From: Lineus longissimus
Taxonomy: Eukaryota; Nemertea; Pilidiophora; Heteronemertea; Lineidae
Assembly (NCBI RefSeq): GCF_910592395.1
Contig: NC_088316.1
Location: 13,826,001 to 13,890,000 of the forward strand
DNA length: 64,000 nt
Direction of reading: 5' to 3'
Shown here: positions 15,801 through 27,137 of the stretch, one piece after another
Layout of the letters: each line of letters begins with the position of its first letter
Position numbering within the stretch: position 1 is the stretch's first letter
Position numbers and translations under genes: made by a program
The notes under the pieces: model-generated
The model's database searches: none
What the model was told of the DNA's origin: nothing
The model's input: only the letters and a program-made list of their open reading frames with translations

Positions 15801-17378
15801 AATCATTTTTTGATGAAAAGTATCAAAACGGGTACAACAATACCTTTTATGGAATTCCATCTGAGTTTTTTTCTTTTTCTTTTTAACTGGGATTAACATA
15901 AGCCTTGTTGCAGTGATCTTTTTTGAGTGCAAACCTAGGCATGTCCCCTTTAATCTCACCAGGTGTTTCGTGTCATACATGACTTATCTCCCACAACATG
16001 TGTGCACAGGCTTCATGGAAACGGCAAACACAACAAAGGGAAGTATCGGCATGAATCACACACATATTGGGGGCTATATATCCCAATGAGTATAAACTGT
16101 AGGCCTACTTTTCATGAATAAATGATATTGAAGGGTTTACACTCACAGTTATTAACTGATTTGAACAATTAAAAATCTTTTTATGTCATAAAAAATCTTA
16201 CTCAGATGAAAGACATGGATTATTAGTGTTCCCAACTTTCACATACATGTATCTACATGTACGTGTAATAAGGGTCTACACTACTACTATTCTATCTATT
16301 AGTAACTTCCCTGGTGGGGACGCCTCTGATCGACACCAAATTCTAAGATGCGATGATATTCAGAAGAACCCATGTGTTGTCCTTAAAATAGAGTGGTGTC
16401 CTGATCACATCTCAGGTCAATTTGAATGGAAATGACAAGCTTGGGACCAAAAGCAGCAGGTCCCTGAACAAAGATGGTATCCCACGAACAGAGTTGTTCA
16501 ATAAGAGAGGGTCTACAGTGCTGAAAGGTGCCGAGATTCAACAGCAGGAAGAGAGTTGCATTTGAAAGCAAATTACTGTTACTTCTGGACAGTACTGTAG
16601 AAGGATGTCAACCAACCACATACCAGCGCTGAAAGTGAAATGATGAAGTATAGGGTCTCTGTACAGAACTGTATCATAGGAGGTTTAACATATAAAGTGG
16701 AACCTCTCCATTAAGGACACCCTCAGGACTGACAAGTGCTGTCCTTAATAGAGAGGTGTCCTGATTAGAGAGGTCAAATTGAATGGAAACAACCAATTTG
16801 GGACCAATACTATGGTCGTTAATAGAGAGGTTCTCCTTAGAGAGGTTGTCCTTAATAGAGAGGTTGTCCTTAATAGAGGTTGTCCTTAATAGAGAGGTGT
16901 CTGCTAAGGGAGGTTCCACTGTAAAACAATTCAACTGAAACCAGAGCCTTTTTTCTTCACAAAAAGGCTTCCATACACCACAATGCATGGGGATAAATCG
17001 CAAAGAGGAAGGAGAAAACTCATACAATGGAATGTCTGTCATGCCTGTGCATTGTGTACAGAGCTATGCCATGCATGTGTGGCCGCAGAGACACCACCTG
17101 TAGTGTATGCCTTAGATAGACTCTAACTTAAGAGTAGGTTTTATTTATGATAATACATTGTATAAGGCCAAACGTGACTGGGAATTCCCATAGTAAAGAA
17201 GTGGATATATGAAAGATCTTGGAGAAAATCGAATACTTCTTACCTTAGAAATCACAAGGGCTGAACTTGTCTCTAAGCCCCCTTTTAGGGACAGTCCCCA
17301 TGGACTTCCACCCTTCAAAATCACATCAATAATTTGGGGTGCTTCGCCGCTGTTTTTGGTCCTATCCATTTTGTTCAT
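9851..17378 (-). CDS. Shroom-like PDZ domain protein, N-terminal exons (partial gene)
   Basis: Two coding exons are supported on the minus strand: 17244-17378 (45 codons, phase 0 end, donor GTAAGAAG) and 9851-9999 (149 bp, acceptor ending TGTATTTGCAG, donor GTAAGTCG). They join in frame into one PDZ domain starting about residue 18. The carboxylate-binding loop reads SPWGLSLKGG, followed by ALVISK at the splice, then IEPGGRAA, VGDLILYVND and a final helix and strand ending SLSITVQR. Met1 lies about 18 residues before the domain, and an in-frame TGA at 17427-17429 precedes it with no other Met between. The PWG-x-x-LKGG loop and the spacing resemble the N-terminal PDZ of Shroom actin regulators, which bind F-actin and recruit Rho kinase through C-terminal ASD domains. 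No ASD exon was found, so a PDLIM-type or other PDZ protein remains possible. The gene should continue to the left; exon 2 ends in phase 2. Confidence 0.68.
14601..14745 (+). repeat. Pogo/Tc1-like MITE copy, truncated
   Basis: The copy starts at a TA followed by CAGTAGAACC and continues with CAGACACCTCTCTATTAAGG. It then carries the segment resembling TTTTGGTCCCAACTTGG that is shared with the copies near 16.4 and 16.8 kb. The right end fades into unrelated sequence, so it is truncated or degraded. It lies in the first intron of the PDZ gene, in the opposite orientation to the 16.7 kb copy. Confidence 0.65.
16368..16520 (-). repeat. Degenerate copy of the same short inverted-repeat element
   Basis: On the plus strand this stretch contains GTCCTTAAAATAGAGTGG, GTGTCCTGATCACATCTC, TCAATTTGAATGGAAATG and CTTGGGACC, in the same order as the complement of the 14.6 kb copy and as in the 16.7-16.9 kb copy. 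Its ends are eroded and no target duplication is visible. Confidence 0.6.
16695..16921 (-). mobile_element. Pogo/Tc1-like MITE with TA target sites
   Basis: The ends are inverted: AAGTGGAACCTC on the left and GAGGTTCCACTG on the right, each flanked by TA, as expected for TA-inserting Tc1/mariner/pogo relatives. Between them, GTCCTTAATAGAGAGGTT-type units are repeated in tandem (about 16825-16905). At 227 bp without a transposase it must be non-autonomous. It lies in the first intron of the PDZ gene, about 320 bp downstream of its first coding exon. Assignment to pogo rests on the CAGTNGAACC-like end and the TA duplication only. Confidence 0.65.
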
Positions 17379-17429
17379 CGGCTCCAGCCTGTCATAAAAT
17401 CCGAGTGATACATTCCAGTGACAAGATCA

Positions 17430-19165
17430 AGTGATATTTACAGCTGAAATTCCCTTTGATGAACTTTTTAGACCCTGATCACTGTCACCACACATTTCGC
17501 AACCACAGCCATTGTGGATTGTCCAGACGTTTAGTTCCATAAATGAACGTAAGGTGAAAGCACTGTCTGGTCAATACGGAGACATAGTCACAACCGAACC
17601 AAAACGAGTTACCCAACAACCAGGAGACAATGGCTGATATGAATAAAGTCTAGTAAATGCTTTTACTTCAATTTTGTACAGAAAGGCTTAGTGTAAATGT
17701 ACATGTAGTTTTAGATAAAAGCATTTGCTCGTCTTTATTCATATCACCCAATGTCTTTCTCGCCGAAGTAGTCTTTCTCGCCGAAAAGGCGAGGATTGTC
17801 ATCATCTCCCCCGAGTAAAGAGGATACAGCCAGCTCAAAAATCGGGACGACCCCTGGCCGATTTTACAGCATTTAACAGCTTCGAACTACGTTTGGCACA
17901 ACCAATGTCACAACCAAAATGGCCTCTGACCCTTCGCCTGGCGATATTTGGTTCTCATCAATTTAGGTGTCGTTTGTCCCGTTTTGAAAACATGTTGTAC
18001 CAATATCACTCAAAAACCACGGACTCGTTTACAATTTAAGACGCAGGAGCAACGGAGTTCACAGCACGCGTGCTTATTGAATACTATAAACCGACCAAGA
18101 ACGTTTTTGGGGCCCACCCGATATAGGCATATCAATCAGTCTATCACACAATGGCGCCGGGCATGGTATTGATATACCAGTCAATAGATTTTTTTGTACA
18201 GTACTAGAACGCTGAAAATAGGCCAGTGATCATAATAATGTCTGTCCTATACTATGTTTCGAAGGATTTGAGAAGAGAATATAGAACAGATCTCCCAATA
18301 TTTTGCTGCTGCATGTTAAGAATGTAGTTCCAGCTGCAGATTGAAGAGGTCGTGGGTCACACAGCTGAGGCCTGAAGTAACATCGCCGCGGAGAACATGT
18401 CAACGATTTGTTTGGGGCTGCATTAGGTGAGGAACCTTTTATCATCTTTTCCTAGTGTCGAATAGTTAATTAGTAATTCTACATCAAATCTGCAGTGTAG
18501 GAATTCCAGTGACTAGGTATGTTCTCAGTACTGACTCTGTTCATTAGAAAAGCAACTTATCGATTTTTCTGCCTTCATATCGAGCTCTAGCTACGAAACC
18601 TACACTATGCACGCAGTGGATCGACCTCGTCTCACCTCCCATAACCTAGGAAGACGGTTACCACCTTTGTTTAGGGAGAATATGTTTAGGATGATTATGG
18701 ACTGCCTCGCGAGTCTAATTAAAACCCGCCTCAAGCTACATCCTTAAAGAAGTGGCGCGCGAGGTTCAAAGTACAGCCTTTCAAAGGCGTCTTCACACCG
18801 ATTCTTTCCTCACCACCTCAAGTTGATTTTGTCATCTCAATAAAACCTCAGCCCAACTGCCTAAAAAGCAATTCGCACCAAAGGCTACTGACTCTGAGTA
18901 CATTTTCAATGCTCGTCCACTGGATGGCTTGCAAACAGTGAAAGATACAATCATTGGTCGTCTGCAAAACAAGAAACGAACAAAAGCGGAAACGAAACAG
19001 AAACAAAGCCCGGTGACTGATGCCTGTCTATAGACCATAGAGAGGGCTACTGGTTCAAATGAAAACTAAAGGAATGGGGAGGATCGGGTAGCAATTTTGG
19101 TCTACAATTCATGCTTAAATTCTGTTCTTTTTCAGGATAGTCGTCAGGCTGGCGCTGGAGTGAAC
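17430..19165. promoter_or_regulatory. Divergent intergenic region, probable promoters of PDZ and BTB-Kelch genes
   Basis: The PDZ gene starts leftward at 17378 and the BTB-Kelch coding region starts rightward at 19166, so this stretch should hold both promoters and 5' UTRs. A splice acceptor TTCTTTTTCAG just before 19138 implies that the BTB-Kelch mRNA has an upstream non-coding exon here. GTATGT donor-like sites occur (for example near 18518), but none is proven. CpG is locally richer around 17.8-18.2 kb and 18.55-18.8 kb. No TATA box can be assigned with confidence. Confidence 0.45.
17635..17746. repeat. Imperfect inverted repeat (31-nt arms)
   Basis: Positions 17635-17665 and 17716-17746 are reverse complements with 28 of 31 matches. 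The arms begin TGATATGAATAAAG and end AAATGCTTTTA, with a 50-nt loop. It lies about 250 bp upstream of the PDZ gene's first coding exon. It could be a tiny MITE or a structured UTR or promoter element. No clear target duplication flanks it. Confidence 0.6.
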
Positions 19166-21262
19166 ATGAGTTGGCGCGTGAGGTACTTTTTAGCGGACGA
19201 CACTCGACAATCTACACTGCGTGATAGCCCGCAATTGCGTGACTACCAGGGCGAAAGCCCGGTGAAAATGGACGGATATTGGACTGATCAGTGGGATTTT
19301 GATGATGGCCGAATAAGCTCGAATGGCCATTTGGTGACCTTGGGGAAGAGACTGAATGAAATGTTTCAGGCGTCTGACTATTGTGACGTTACACTGACGG
19401 CAGAGTCCTCTTCGTTCAGGGTCCATAAAATTATCCTTGCAGCCAGCAGTGATTATTTTAATGCTATGTTTTCGTCTTCGTGGAATGAAATATCACGCGA
19501 TTGCATTGAAATGAAAGGCGTCTCCCCCAAAGGTTTGGCGGCCATTTTGGATTTCGTCTACACCGGTGGGTTCAAGGTCACAGGTGCAGACGTCAGTGAA
19601 ATTCTTGAAGCTGCCCGACACTGCTTGATGAGTGACGTTACCACCCTAATGGAAAAGTATCTTATCAAAGTGGTAGAGGTGGGTTTTTCAAACTATTTGA
19701 CGATGTCTGAAATCGGGAAGAATTTTGACCTTCATGAGTTGCTGTCTGAGTGTGAACCGTTTTTCAAAGAAGCTGATATCTGCCTTGAGAACTTCTTGCA
19801 GTTCTTCGAGTTTGCTAAACGAAGGACATCTTCCATCTACGTTCTGCAGAGGGCTTTGCTGTTCACGTTGCAGTCCTTGGCTGAGTTGAGTACAGCTGAA
19901 CGGGAACGCCTGAGCGCGATGCTGGATCAAGATGACTTTAACATGTTACTCACCGTCACAAACCGCCAGGGTATCTTCACTAGCCTTTCTCTGGTCCAAT
20001 TTCTTCTCGATTGGGTGGAGTTTGATCATGAGATAAGGACCGAATATCTCCCAGATCTGTTTACTAAAATCAACCTCTTAACATTTGACGATGAGGAACT
20101 AGATTCGCTATCCAAAATGCCCGTCATTAAAGATTGTGAAAGCTGCAAATCAAAAATCATGGACGCCCAGGAATACCTTTTGAAAGTGGCAACGGAAGAA
20201 CAACAGGTTGACTCATTTCTCGTCTCTTTTTCTGGACACGATATTGAAATGCGTTGCCTTAGTCCCACCTACTTGACAACCATGAAAAATGTCTTGCCAA
20301 TGCCAGATCTTCCCGTCAAAGCAAGCGAATTGAATGAGGACTCATTCGTCACTGTCCTTGACAATATTCTCTTCGTGCTAGGGGTGGGGTGGCTGGAGAA
20401 GGTTAAGATTGGTGACTACACGGGTGACGCAAGCTGCTGCTACAGCTTCGACCCCGGACGCAACACTTGGAAACAACTCAAGCATCTACCCGCCGCAAGA
20501 ACAGGAAACAAACTCGTTGCTGTCGGCAATGATATCTACTCAATCGGAGGGAAAACGATCACAAACAAGATGATAAACTTAACTGACTACTACAGCGTTT
20601 CGAATGACGAATGGACTAGTGCGACACCTCTGCCGTACAGTTACTCGTGTCCTCTCGCCGCGGCCTTGAACGGCAGTATCTACGTCAGCTTCGCAAGATC
20701 TGGCGACAAAATCGTCTTGAACGATTTCTTCCGCTTTGAACCAGCTGGGACGGTGTGGACAAAAAGGGCGTTAGTACCCATGGGTGGCTACCAAGAACTG
20801 GTGCCGTCCGGGGACCGCTTGTACCTGATCGGCACCAAAGAATTTCCCTTGAGTGGTCAAAACAACCTGAAAGTAAGCTGCTACAACCCGGGTACAAACC
20901 AGTGGACCTTTCTTCAACAGTTTTGCCGTGGTCATGCCGGTATGTTTCGTAAAGTGCAGGCGATATCAGACCAGGAAACAACGTATGTAGTCGCTGATTT
21001 TGATGAGGGAGAGGAGGATGTGGATGCAGAGGTTGACCCGAGTTGGACCAGAGTTCACATCCTCGACACTGTTTCCAAAAAGCTCGCGCTGAGGCAACAC
21101 TACCAGTGGTTCCCGCGTGACGCGATGTCGTCTGCCATCCTCCGCGTTCCCCTGAGAACAATACAGGCGCATCTAACTATCGACAGCAAGCAAGAAAGTG
21201 AAATAATGGACAGTACTGAAAGGGAGACTATATATAGGCAAAGGCCAGGTTGGCCAGACTAA
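19166..21262 (+). CDS. BTB-BACK-Kelch (KLHL-family) protein
   Basis: The protein is 698 aa from the ATG at 19166. The frame is open upstream only to a TTG, and a splice acceptor lies between that codon and the ATG, so 19166 is the better start. The order is a BTB fold at about residues 60-170 (DYCDVTL, FRVHKIILAASSDYFNAMF, LDFVYTG), a BACK helical region at about 170-280, then degenerate kelch blades at about 370-640 (for example YSIGG with downstream W residues such as NTWKQL, DEWTSA and NQWTFL). KLHL proteins usually act as substrate adaptors for Cullin-3 ubiquitin ligases, with BTB/BACK binding Cul3 and the kelch propeller binding the target. This role is inferred from the family. The coding region has no intron and the glycine-glycine kelch motifs are weakly kept. 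An acidic stretch lies near residues 615-630. The specific orthologue is unknown. Confidence 0.88.
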   Translation: MSWRVRYFLADDTRQSTLRDSPQLRDYQGESPVKMDGYWTDQWDFDDGRISSNGHLVTLGKRLNEMFQASDYCDVTLTAESSSFRVHKIILAASSDYFNAMFSSSWNEISRDCIEMKGVSPKGLAAILDFVYTGGFKVTGADVSEILEAARHCLMSDVTTLMEKYLIKVVEVGFSNYLTMSEIGKNFDLHELLSECEPFFKEADICLENFLQFFEFAKRRTSSIYVLQRALLFTLQSLAELSTAERERLSAMLDQDDFNMLLTVTNRQGIFTSLSLVQFLLDWVEFDHEIRTEYLPDLFTKINLLTFDDEELDSLSKMPVIKDCESCKSKIMDAQEYLLKVATEEQQVDSFLVSFSGHDIEMRCLSPTYLTTMKNVLPMPDLPVKASELNEDSFVTVLDNILFVLGVGWLEKVKIGDYTGDASCCYSFDPGRNTWKQLKHLPAARTGNKLVAVGNDIYSIGGKTITNKMINLTDYYSVSNDEWTSATPLPYSYSCPLAAALNGSIYVSFARSGDKIVLNDFFRFEPAGTVWTKRALVPMGGYQELVPSGDRLYLIGTKEFPLSGQNNLKVSCYNPGTNQWTFLQQFCRGHAGMFRKVQAISDQETTYVVADFDEGEEDVDAEVDPSWTRVHILDTVSKKLALRQHYQWFPRDAMSSAILRVPLRTIQAHLTIDSKQESEIMDSTERETIYRQRPGWPD

Positions 21263-21604
21263 GTTACACACACCAGAGTCTTCATCGTTGAAAGAGACTC
21301 TGGTCACACGAACCCTGATAGGAGCTCAAGTGATGATGTTGCAGCATCTTCGTTTCTATGTCTACATGAAGGTGGCACTGGGGTAAAGCGATGGTGTTTG
21401 TGTAATCATTTACTCAATCTTGACACTAGAGGCGCTGATTTCGTTCCTCTTGTGACAATTTCGTTACTGGGGCGAGTTTGATCATTTACTCTAATTTTTT
21501 ACACAAACAATCATCCCGTGGACTTATTATCTTGGCATTTCCACAGAGAATGTGTGAAATAAGTTCTGATGTTTCTCTATGGTTTGAAACAAGAGATTAT
21601 TTTT

Positions 21605-21637
21605 AATAAATTTGGGAAATAATTAAAAGAGAATAAA
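21605..21637 (+). terminator. Candidate polyadenylation signals of the BTB-Kelch gene
   Basis: Two AATAAA hexamers (21605-21610 and 21632-21637) lie about 340-375 bp after the TAA stop in an AT-rich tract, giving a plausible short 3' UTR. No transcript evidence is available. Confidence 0.45.
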
Positions 21638-21639
21638 TT

Positions 21640-23451
21640 GGGAATCATCGTTGCAGTCATCGAGGCTATATAATGGGCCAATACGGTGCATCCTGAAGCT
21701 CTCAGGCTGGCCCATTAAATCATACTAGCATTGTACCCGTGGCGCAGGCAGGTTCAAATGGGCTATACCTTGAATAGATTGAATTGCAATGAAATCTAAT
21801 GCAATATCAAAGGAGCAATATCGAAGAGACAAATTAAACCAACCATTTGTCCACAGACTCGGACCCTGTGGCGTGCTGTATGCGTGCATATAAAAGTAAA
21901 TCAATAGGTCCGATAGAGACGATGAGGCAATGTGAATATGCCTCGTTCCTTAGTCAGCGATATGCCCCTTTTTATACGGAGAAGAAGGAGAACCCAGATC
22001 GGCCTTCACATGTCGGCCTCCAAATGGCTCGGACCAATTGCACTATCACTACTATAACTTTAAAATGCGTGCTCCTCCTACATGTAGCATGATCTCGGGC
22101 AAGGCACTTAGTCGACAGAAGTTCAGCACCGTGAGCAGCTCCTTGATAAGGCCATGCCAAGTTCACAAGGCACAAGACGGTGATGCTGACAAGGCCGATT
22201 AGGCATCGATGTGGGTGTTTCCCCCCCCCCCCCCCCCCGACACACGGTTTTGGAAAGACAGTGAATCAGCCATACCCGATTCGGTCTGTCACGTCCTTTA
22301 CGCATTTTGAAATAGATGTTACATCCTGTTAACGGGGCACGTCATCATCGCGTACATTCGGGAAAAACTCCCTAACGAGACCTTATGGTGATGGTGAGGA
22401 ACGAGGCCGGTCGATACTGTATCCGGAGTGTAGTCCTTGGAGTGTAGTGCCACTTACCACACATCTGTAGTACGAAACGAATGGCGACCGGCATTTAAAA
22501 TTACGCATGCGTGATAGCACTGGCAGTGTCAATTCGCATTCGCTCTGCATCTGCATCTGTGGCGCGTCCAGTTCCCTTCCCATTCATTCATGAAGCTTCC
22601 GATTTCCTAAATCTTTGGACTTTATTCTGAATTTAGTTAGTAAGATTCCAGGGTAGGTGAACATTTTAGACTGAGTAACTTATTTCGACGTGAATTTTAG
22701 TGATCATCGCGCGGACTATCTCCGTACGAAGAATAATTTCTTGTGATAGTACTTTAGTAGGACCGCTTTAGTAGTTTCCCGTAAGAGGGCGACTGTGAAC
22801 TCAAGCAGTAGCACGTGGCATTGTTATTGATGTGTTCTTAGGCAAGTCACTGCACTGCAGCAATCATCATCGTGATCATCATCGTCATGTCAGCATCTTA
22901 TCGCTTCTGCGATTTTGCTGTTATGTAATGTATATACCCCGATATGTTCATTCTATAGTATAAATAGGAATGTTGATTTGCGTAGATACTAAGATGATCT
23001 GATGACGTCGCGAAAATTTGCCCTCCTGCGAGAAGCTGCGACAAATCATCGGTATCCTGGTGAAATTTCTCTCAAAACAATCATGATTTGGCAAGATTTT
23101 AACAATTCAGACATCATAATTGTGGTCCATGCACAATTGACGAAAATATCCAGAAATGACGCACAGTTGATGAATGGTCTGATGGTAGTGATGAGCAGAT
23201 AAATTGTCTATTTATAAATCTTTTATCTGTAGCCATTGCATGCTGAGAAGTTCAGAAATCTATGCAGCGATTTCAATGCCCCTCATTTTCAATCAAGGTG
23301 TCGTGCTGGGCAGTGTCGTTTTTATAGTGACAGAGAGTCAAGATAGAACTAAAATACGGCAGTTAATCCTGATATGTTATTTTGTTTGAGATGTTGACCG
23401 GTGAGTATATTTCTATTCATTTCTTTACTGAACTGAATAATTATTTTTCAG
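21640..23451. other. Intergenic region upstream of the SLC22 gene
   Basis: No coding domain is seen. The stretch holds an 18-bp poly-C run at 22221-22238 and a moderately CpG-rich part around 22.3-22.8 kb that could be promoter sequence for the SLC22 gene. A good splice donor (GTGAGT at 23401) is followed by an acceptor (TTATTTTTCAG ending 23451). If both are used together the intron would be only 51 bp, so the donor may pair elsewhere or not be used. Confidence 0.4.
22221..22238. repeat. Poly-C homopolymer run
   Basis: Eighteen consecutive C residues. The exact length is probably variable or uncertain in assembly. Confidence 0.9.
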
Positions 23452-23523
23452 ATAGCGGCACGTCATTAGAGCCTACAGTCAAAGAACAAACGACAAGTTG
23501 AAGGACAGTGAAAAACAGTCAAA
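23452..23523 (+). other. 5' UTR exon part of the SLC22 gene
   Basis: An acceptor TTATTTTTCAG ends at 23451, 72 nt before the start ATG, so this stretch is probably spliced leader-side UTR contiguous with coding exon 1. The upstream non-coding exon is not certain. Confidence 0.5.
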
Positions 23524-26500
23524 ATGAAGTTTGATGATGTTTTGAAGATAATTGGGGATTTTGGCAAATACCAAAAGATTCAATTCGTTTTGATATGTTT
23601 GGTTGCCGTCGTCAGTGCATTCCTCGCCCTCAACATGGTTTTTGTCGGAGGTACTCCGTACCATCATTGCGCAATCCCAGCGTCAGTTCGAGAGGCATAT
23701 TTCAACACGACAGAGAATGCAACTGATGAGGGCCTGGTTGCAATGTACATCCCTCTTGACAAGAAGGGTGACTATGAGGAGTGTAAGATGTACGCGACCA
23801 ATGTTTCTTACTCTTTTGCAACGGCTGCACCGGGGATCATCCTGAATGGCACAGCAGAGGGGAGAGAGACACAAGAGTGTCCAGAAGGGTGGTACTACAG
23901 CCATGATCCTTTTGGAAAAACCATTGTTTCAGAGGTAAGCACTATAAAAGCAGTAGATATGTCAATTCAACGAAACATATTCTTGATTCTGATTTTTGTC
24001 ATAATAGGCAACCAAGAATGCTGGTTGAAGCAATTTAGATCGCTTTTTTGTGGTGTGCTTGGGGCTTTGACATCACTGCCCCGCCCAATGAAGTGTAAGG
24101 GGGCAGGTTGTTTAGATGAAAGTTCACTGAAACAGAAAAACAGCGATACTCGAAACTTTTTATGAGCATAATTTTACGACATCTAGTCTTTCTAGTCTAC
24201 CACAGCACTGACCCAACGACTCTGCTTTTGGTTAAGTTTTCCAAGTCAAATAAATCGCAAAACTCTTAATATTTTAGCTTATTTAAAATCATTATTTTTC
24301 AGTGGGATTTAGTGTGTGATAGCAGATGGATGAGAGACACTGCTAAGTCTATCTTCTTTGCTGGGCGTCTTGTTGGTGCTGTGGTGTTTGGACAACTCTC
24401 TGACAAGTAAGTTTTGAGAAATTGGGCACTTCTCAGTGAGTGGTAATTCAAACCCAAGTTGGCAAGAGAGTGTCAATGTCTTGTGTCAGGCCTTTCTGTT
24501 GTGTAAGTTTGATGACAGCTTTTATTTTTTTATATTGGGTACCTCAAATTTAGGGAATCATTGTGGTGCCGTGTTTCATGATGCGTCAAAGGTAAGAAAA
24601 CTGCTCTTCACAGCAAAAAAGCTATATTTCCCCCCAATGTTCTTAATGGCATTAAAAGCTGTGAACTTGAAATAATTTTTTGAGAATTACTCTTTGATTT
24701 TATGGCTTCAGATCACCTGTATTGTTAAACGGGCCGAGTGACGTGCCTCTTATTTGGGGACAGCTGCTTGCAGTTTTTGAGACAGATCGATCTACAGTCT
24801 ATCACTAGTATCAGAAATGATCCTACTGCTGCTTCTGTTTGAAGTATTGAAGTTGAGGGCATTGACGTTGAAACATATGTTGGAGGAGTGAAAAGCCTAA
24901 CATTGCCTGAATTTTTGAATCAACATCGCTATAGAAAATTATGTACTTGCACTCAGATTGGAAATGAATTTGATTTTGTAAAATATGTACCCAGTTTGAA
25001 TTGATGGTGTTCGCCTCGGACATTTGGGTTTCTTCCAGATATTAATATGGAATTTGAGCACAGAACAGGTGTAACTGAGAGAAAGGGCTGTTTAGCATCC
25101 TTCTGCAATAGAAAATGCATTATCTGTTCTGTAAGGCTGGATGAACTTTTGGAGCGGCAGGGTGCTGCGTCCTTCTATTTTTGTTTAGAAATAATACTAG
25201 ATTCTGAACCAGCTTTATATGGTAATATTCTGAACCAGCTTGATGAGTATATGATAAGAATTTTTGCCCTAGGCCCTACTTTATCAATATTGATTTGAGT
25301 TCGATGATTTACTCAAGGAAAATTATTAATCCCCCAATGGCACTGAATATGTCATGCTCTAAAAGGTATGGTACTCCCAACTATAGTCTATTCGTAATTG
25401 TTATGTCTGCATGGAAATTTTTTAACATTCTCTTCAGTTCTGACAATAATAATTTAATAATAATAATAATATTTAAATGATTTATAGTGCCAGAATCCAC
25501 TGTGAATCCACTATGAATTTCAGTATGATATATGTGAATGATGATGAATTGTTTCAGATTTGGTCGTAAGCCTGTGTTTATGGCGTGTCTGGTACTGCAG
25601 ATCATCGCTGGTATCGCCGCCGCATTCTCCCCCAACATGCCCTTCTTCTACGTGGTCTATTTCCTCCAGGGGGTGATGCAAGTTGGTGTCTTTTTGACAG
25701 TTTATGTGATGGGTAGGTATGAATTTGAAAATAATGAAATATGAGTTCTTATATAGCGCTTACAATGTGCAGTGTACTGTCTCAAAGCACTTTACGTTCC
25801 CAGCCTGATCCAGAATCCTTTCTGTCAAAACCAAGGAAGCACTTACTGCACTAAACTTGGCCATTTCAAACCAGTTGAATGTACCAAGTGGCACTGGTAA
25901 GACTTGAACCCATGACCTCCCGATCACAAATGGAACGCCCTTTCACTGTGCCACAGTGCTTCCCACATTTCCCTCATTTGAAACAGCTAAGAATCTTAAT
26001 TACCTTATGCCACGAGAGGGTAGATCTAGCCCCAATTAAGTATTCCACTTCAAGAGCTCTATAAAAGTGGTGTAAAACTCATATAATCTGTTTATCATTT
26101 TTTCCATAGGTACTGAGCTTGTTGGGCCATCCCATCGTAAATTCACTGCGTTCTGCGTGCAGGGAGCATACAGCATCGGTTACATGATCCTGCCTGGACT
26201 GGCGTACTTCATCAGGAGTTGGAAATGGCTGGAGATAGCCATTAGCCTTCCTGCCATATTTTTTCTTTCTTATTACTGGTAAGTAGACAACGTCTTGGCT
26301 AATGTTACCAATACCACGCAAGCCACTCCCCAAATTCATGAAAATCTTTGAAATTGACCATGAAATTGTGGAACGCACCAGGAATTTTGATGAGGAATGC
26401 GTTGAGTAAACATTGATGGGTGCGATTGATGCCTTTTTTGTTCCCAGCAGTCTCAAACCCAGACAAGTAATGATTAACTGAATTGTAAGGGGAAAATATT

Positions 26501-27066
26501 CCTATGGGCCATTATTGCTGAAAAAACTACTTCGGAGTTGATTTTTTTCTTCACACTTTTCTAAGGTTTGTACCAGAATCAGTCCGATGGCTTCTTTCAA
26601 ACAAGAAGATGGACCAGGCTGCTGTCATCATAAAGAAGGCTGCCAAAGTGAACAACGTCAGCCTGGATGAGGCGACGCTTACTCAGCTGGAAGCACCAAA
26701 GAAGGAGGTTGAGAAGAGCGCAGTTGTGGAGAAGTCGTGCCTGTATCTCGTCAGTACGCTCAAGATGGCAGCAATCTCATTCAATGTGTGGTTTAATTGG
26801 TAAGTAACGGGTGTTTACAATCAGGGAAGAATCCTTGGCCACTTTGTTACCAGCAGGAATGTCAGTGGGAGGGTGAATTAGTCACATACATGTAGCTAGT
26901 ACACTTGTGTCGCTGTAGCACAGAAGGAATTTAGCCCTCTTTCTCATTTAGTTTCAAATTTGACCCGGATTTAATAATTGTCATGACTATAACCCGATGG
27001 TATTTTAACCTTATTAGCTCACCTCTTAGCAGAGGTGAGCTTATCCCATACCGTGGCGTCCGTCGT

Positions 27067-27137
<71 letters not shown>

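Noticed and set aside
19097-19165. N-terminal extension of the BTB-Kelch protein
   Set aside because: The first codon is TTG and a clear splice acceptor lies within this stretch, so the ATG at 19166 is preferred.
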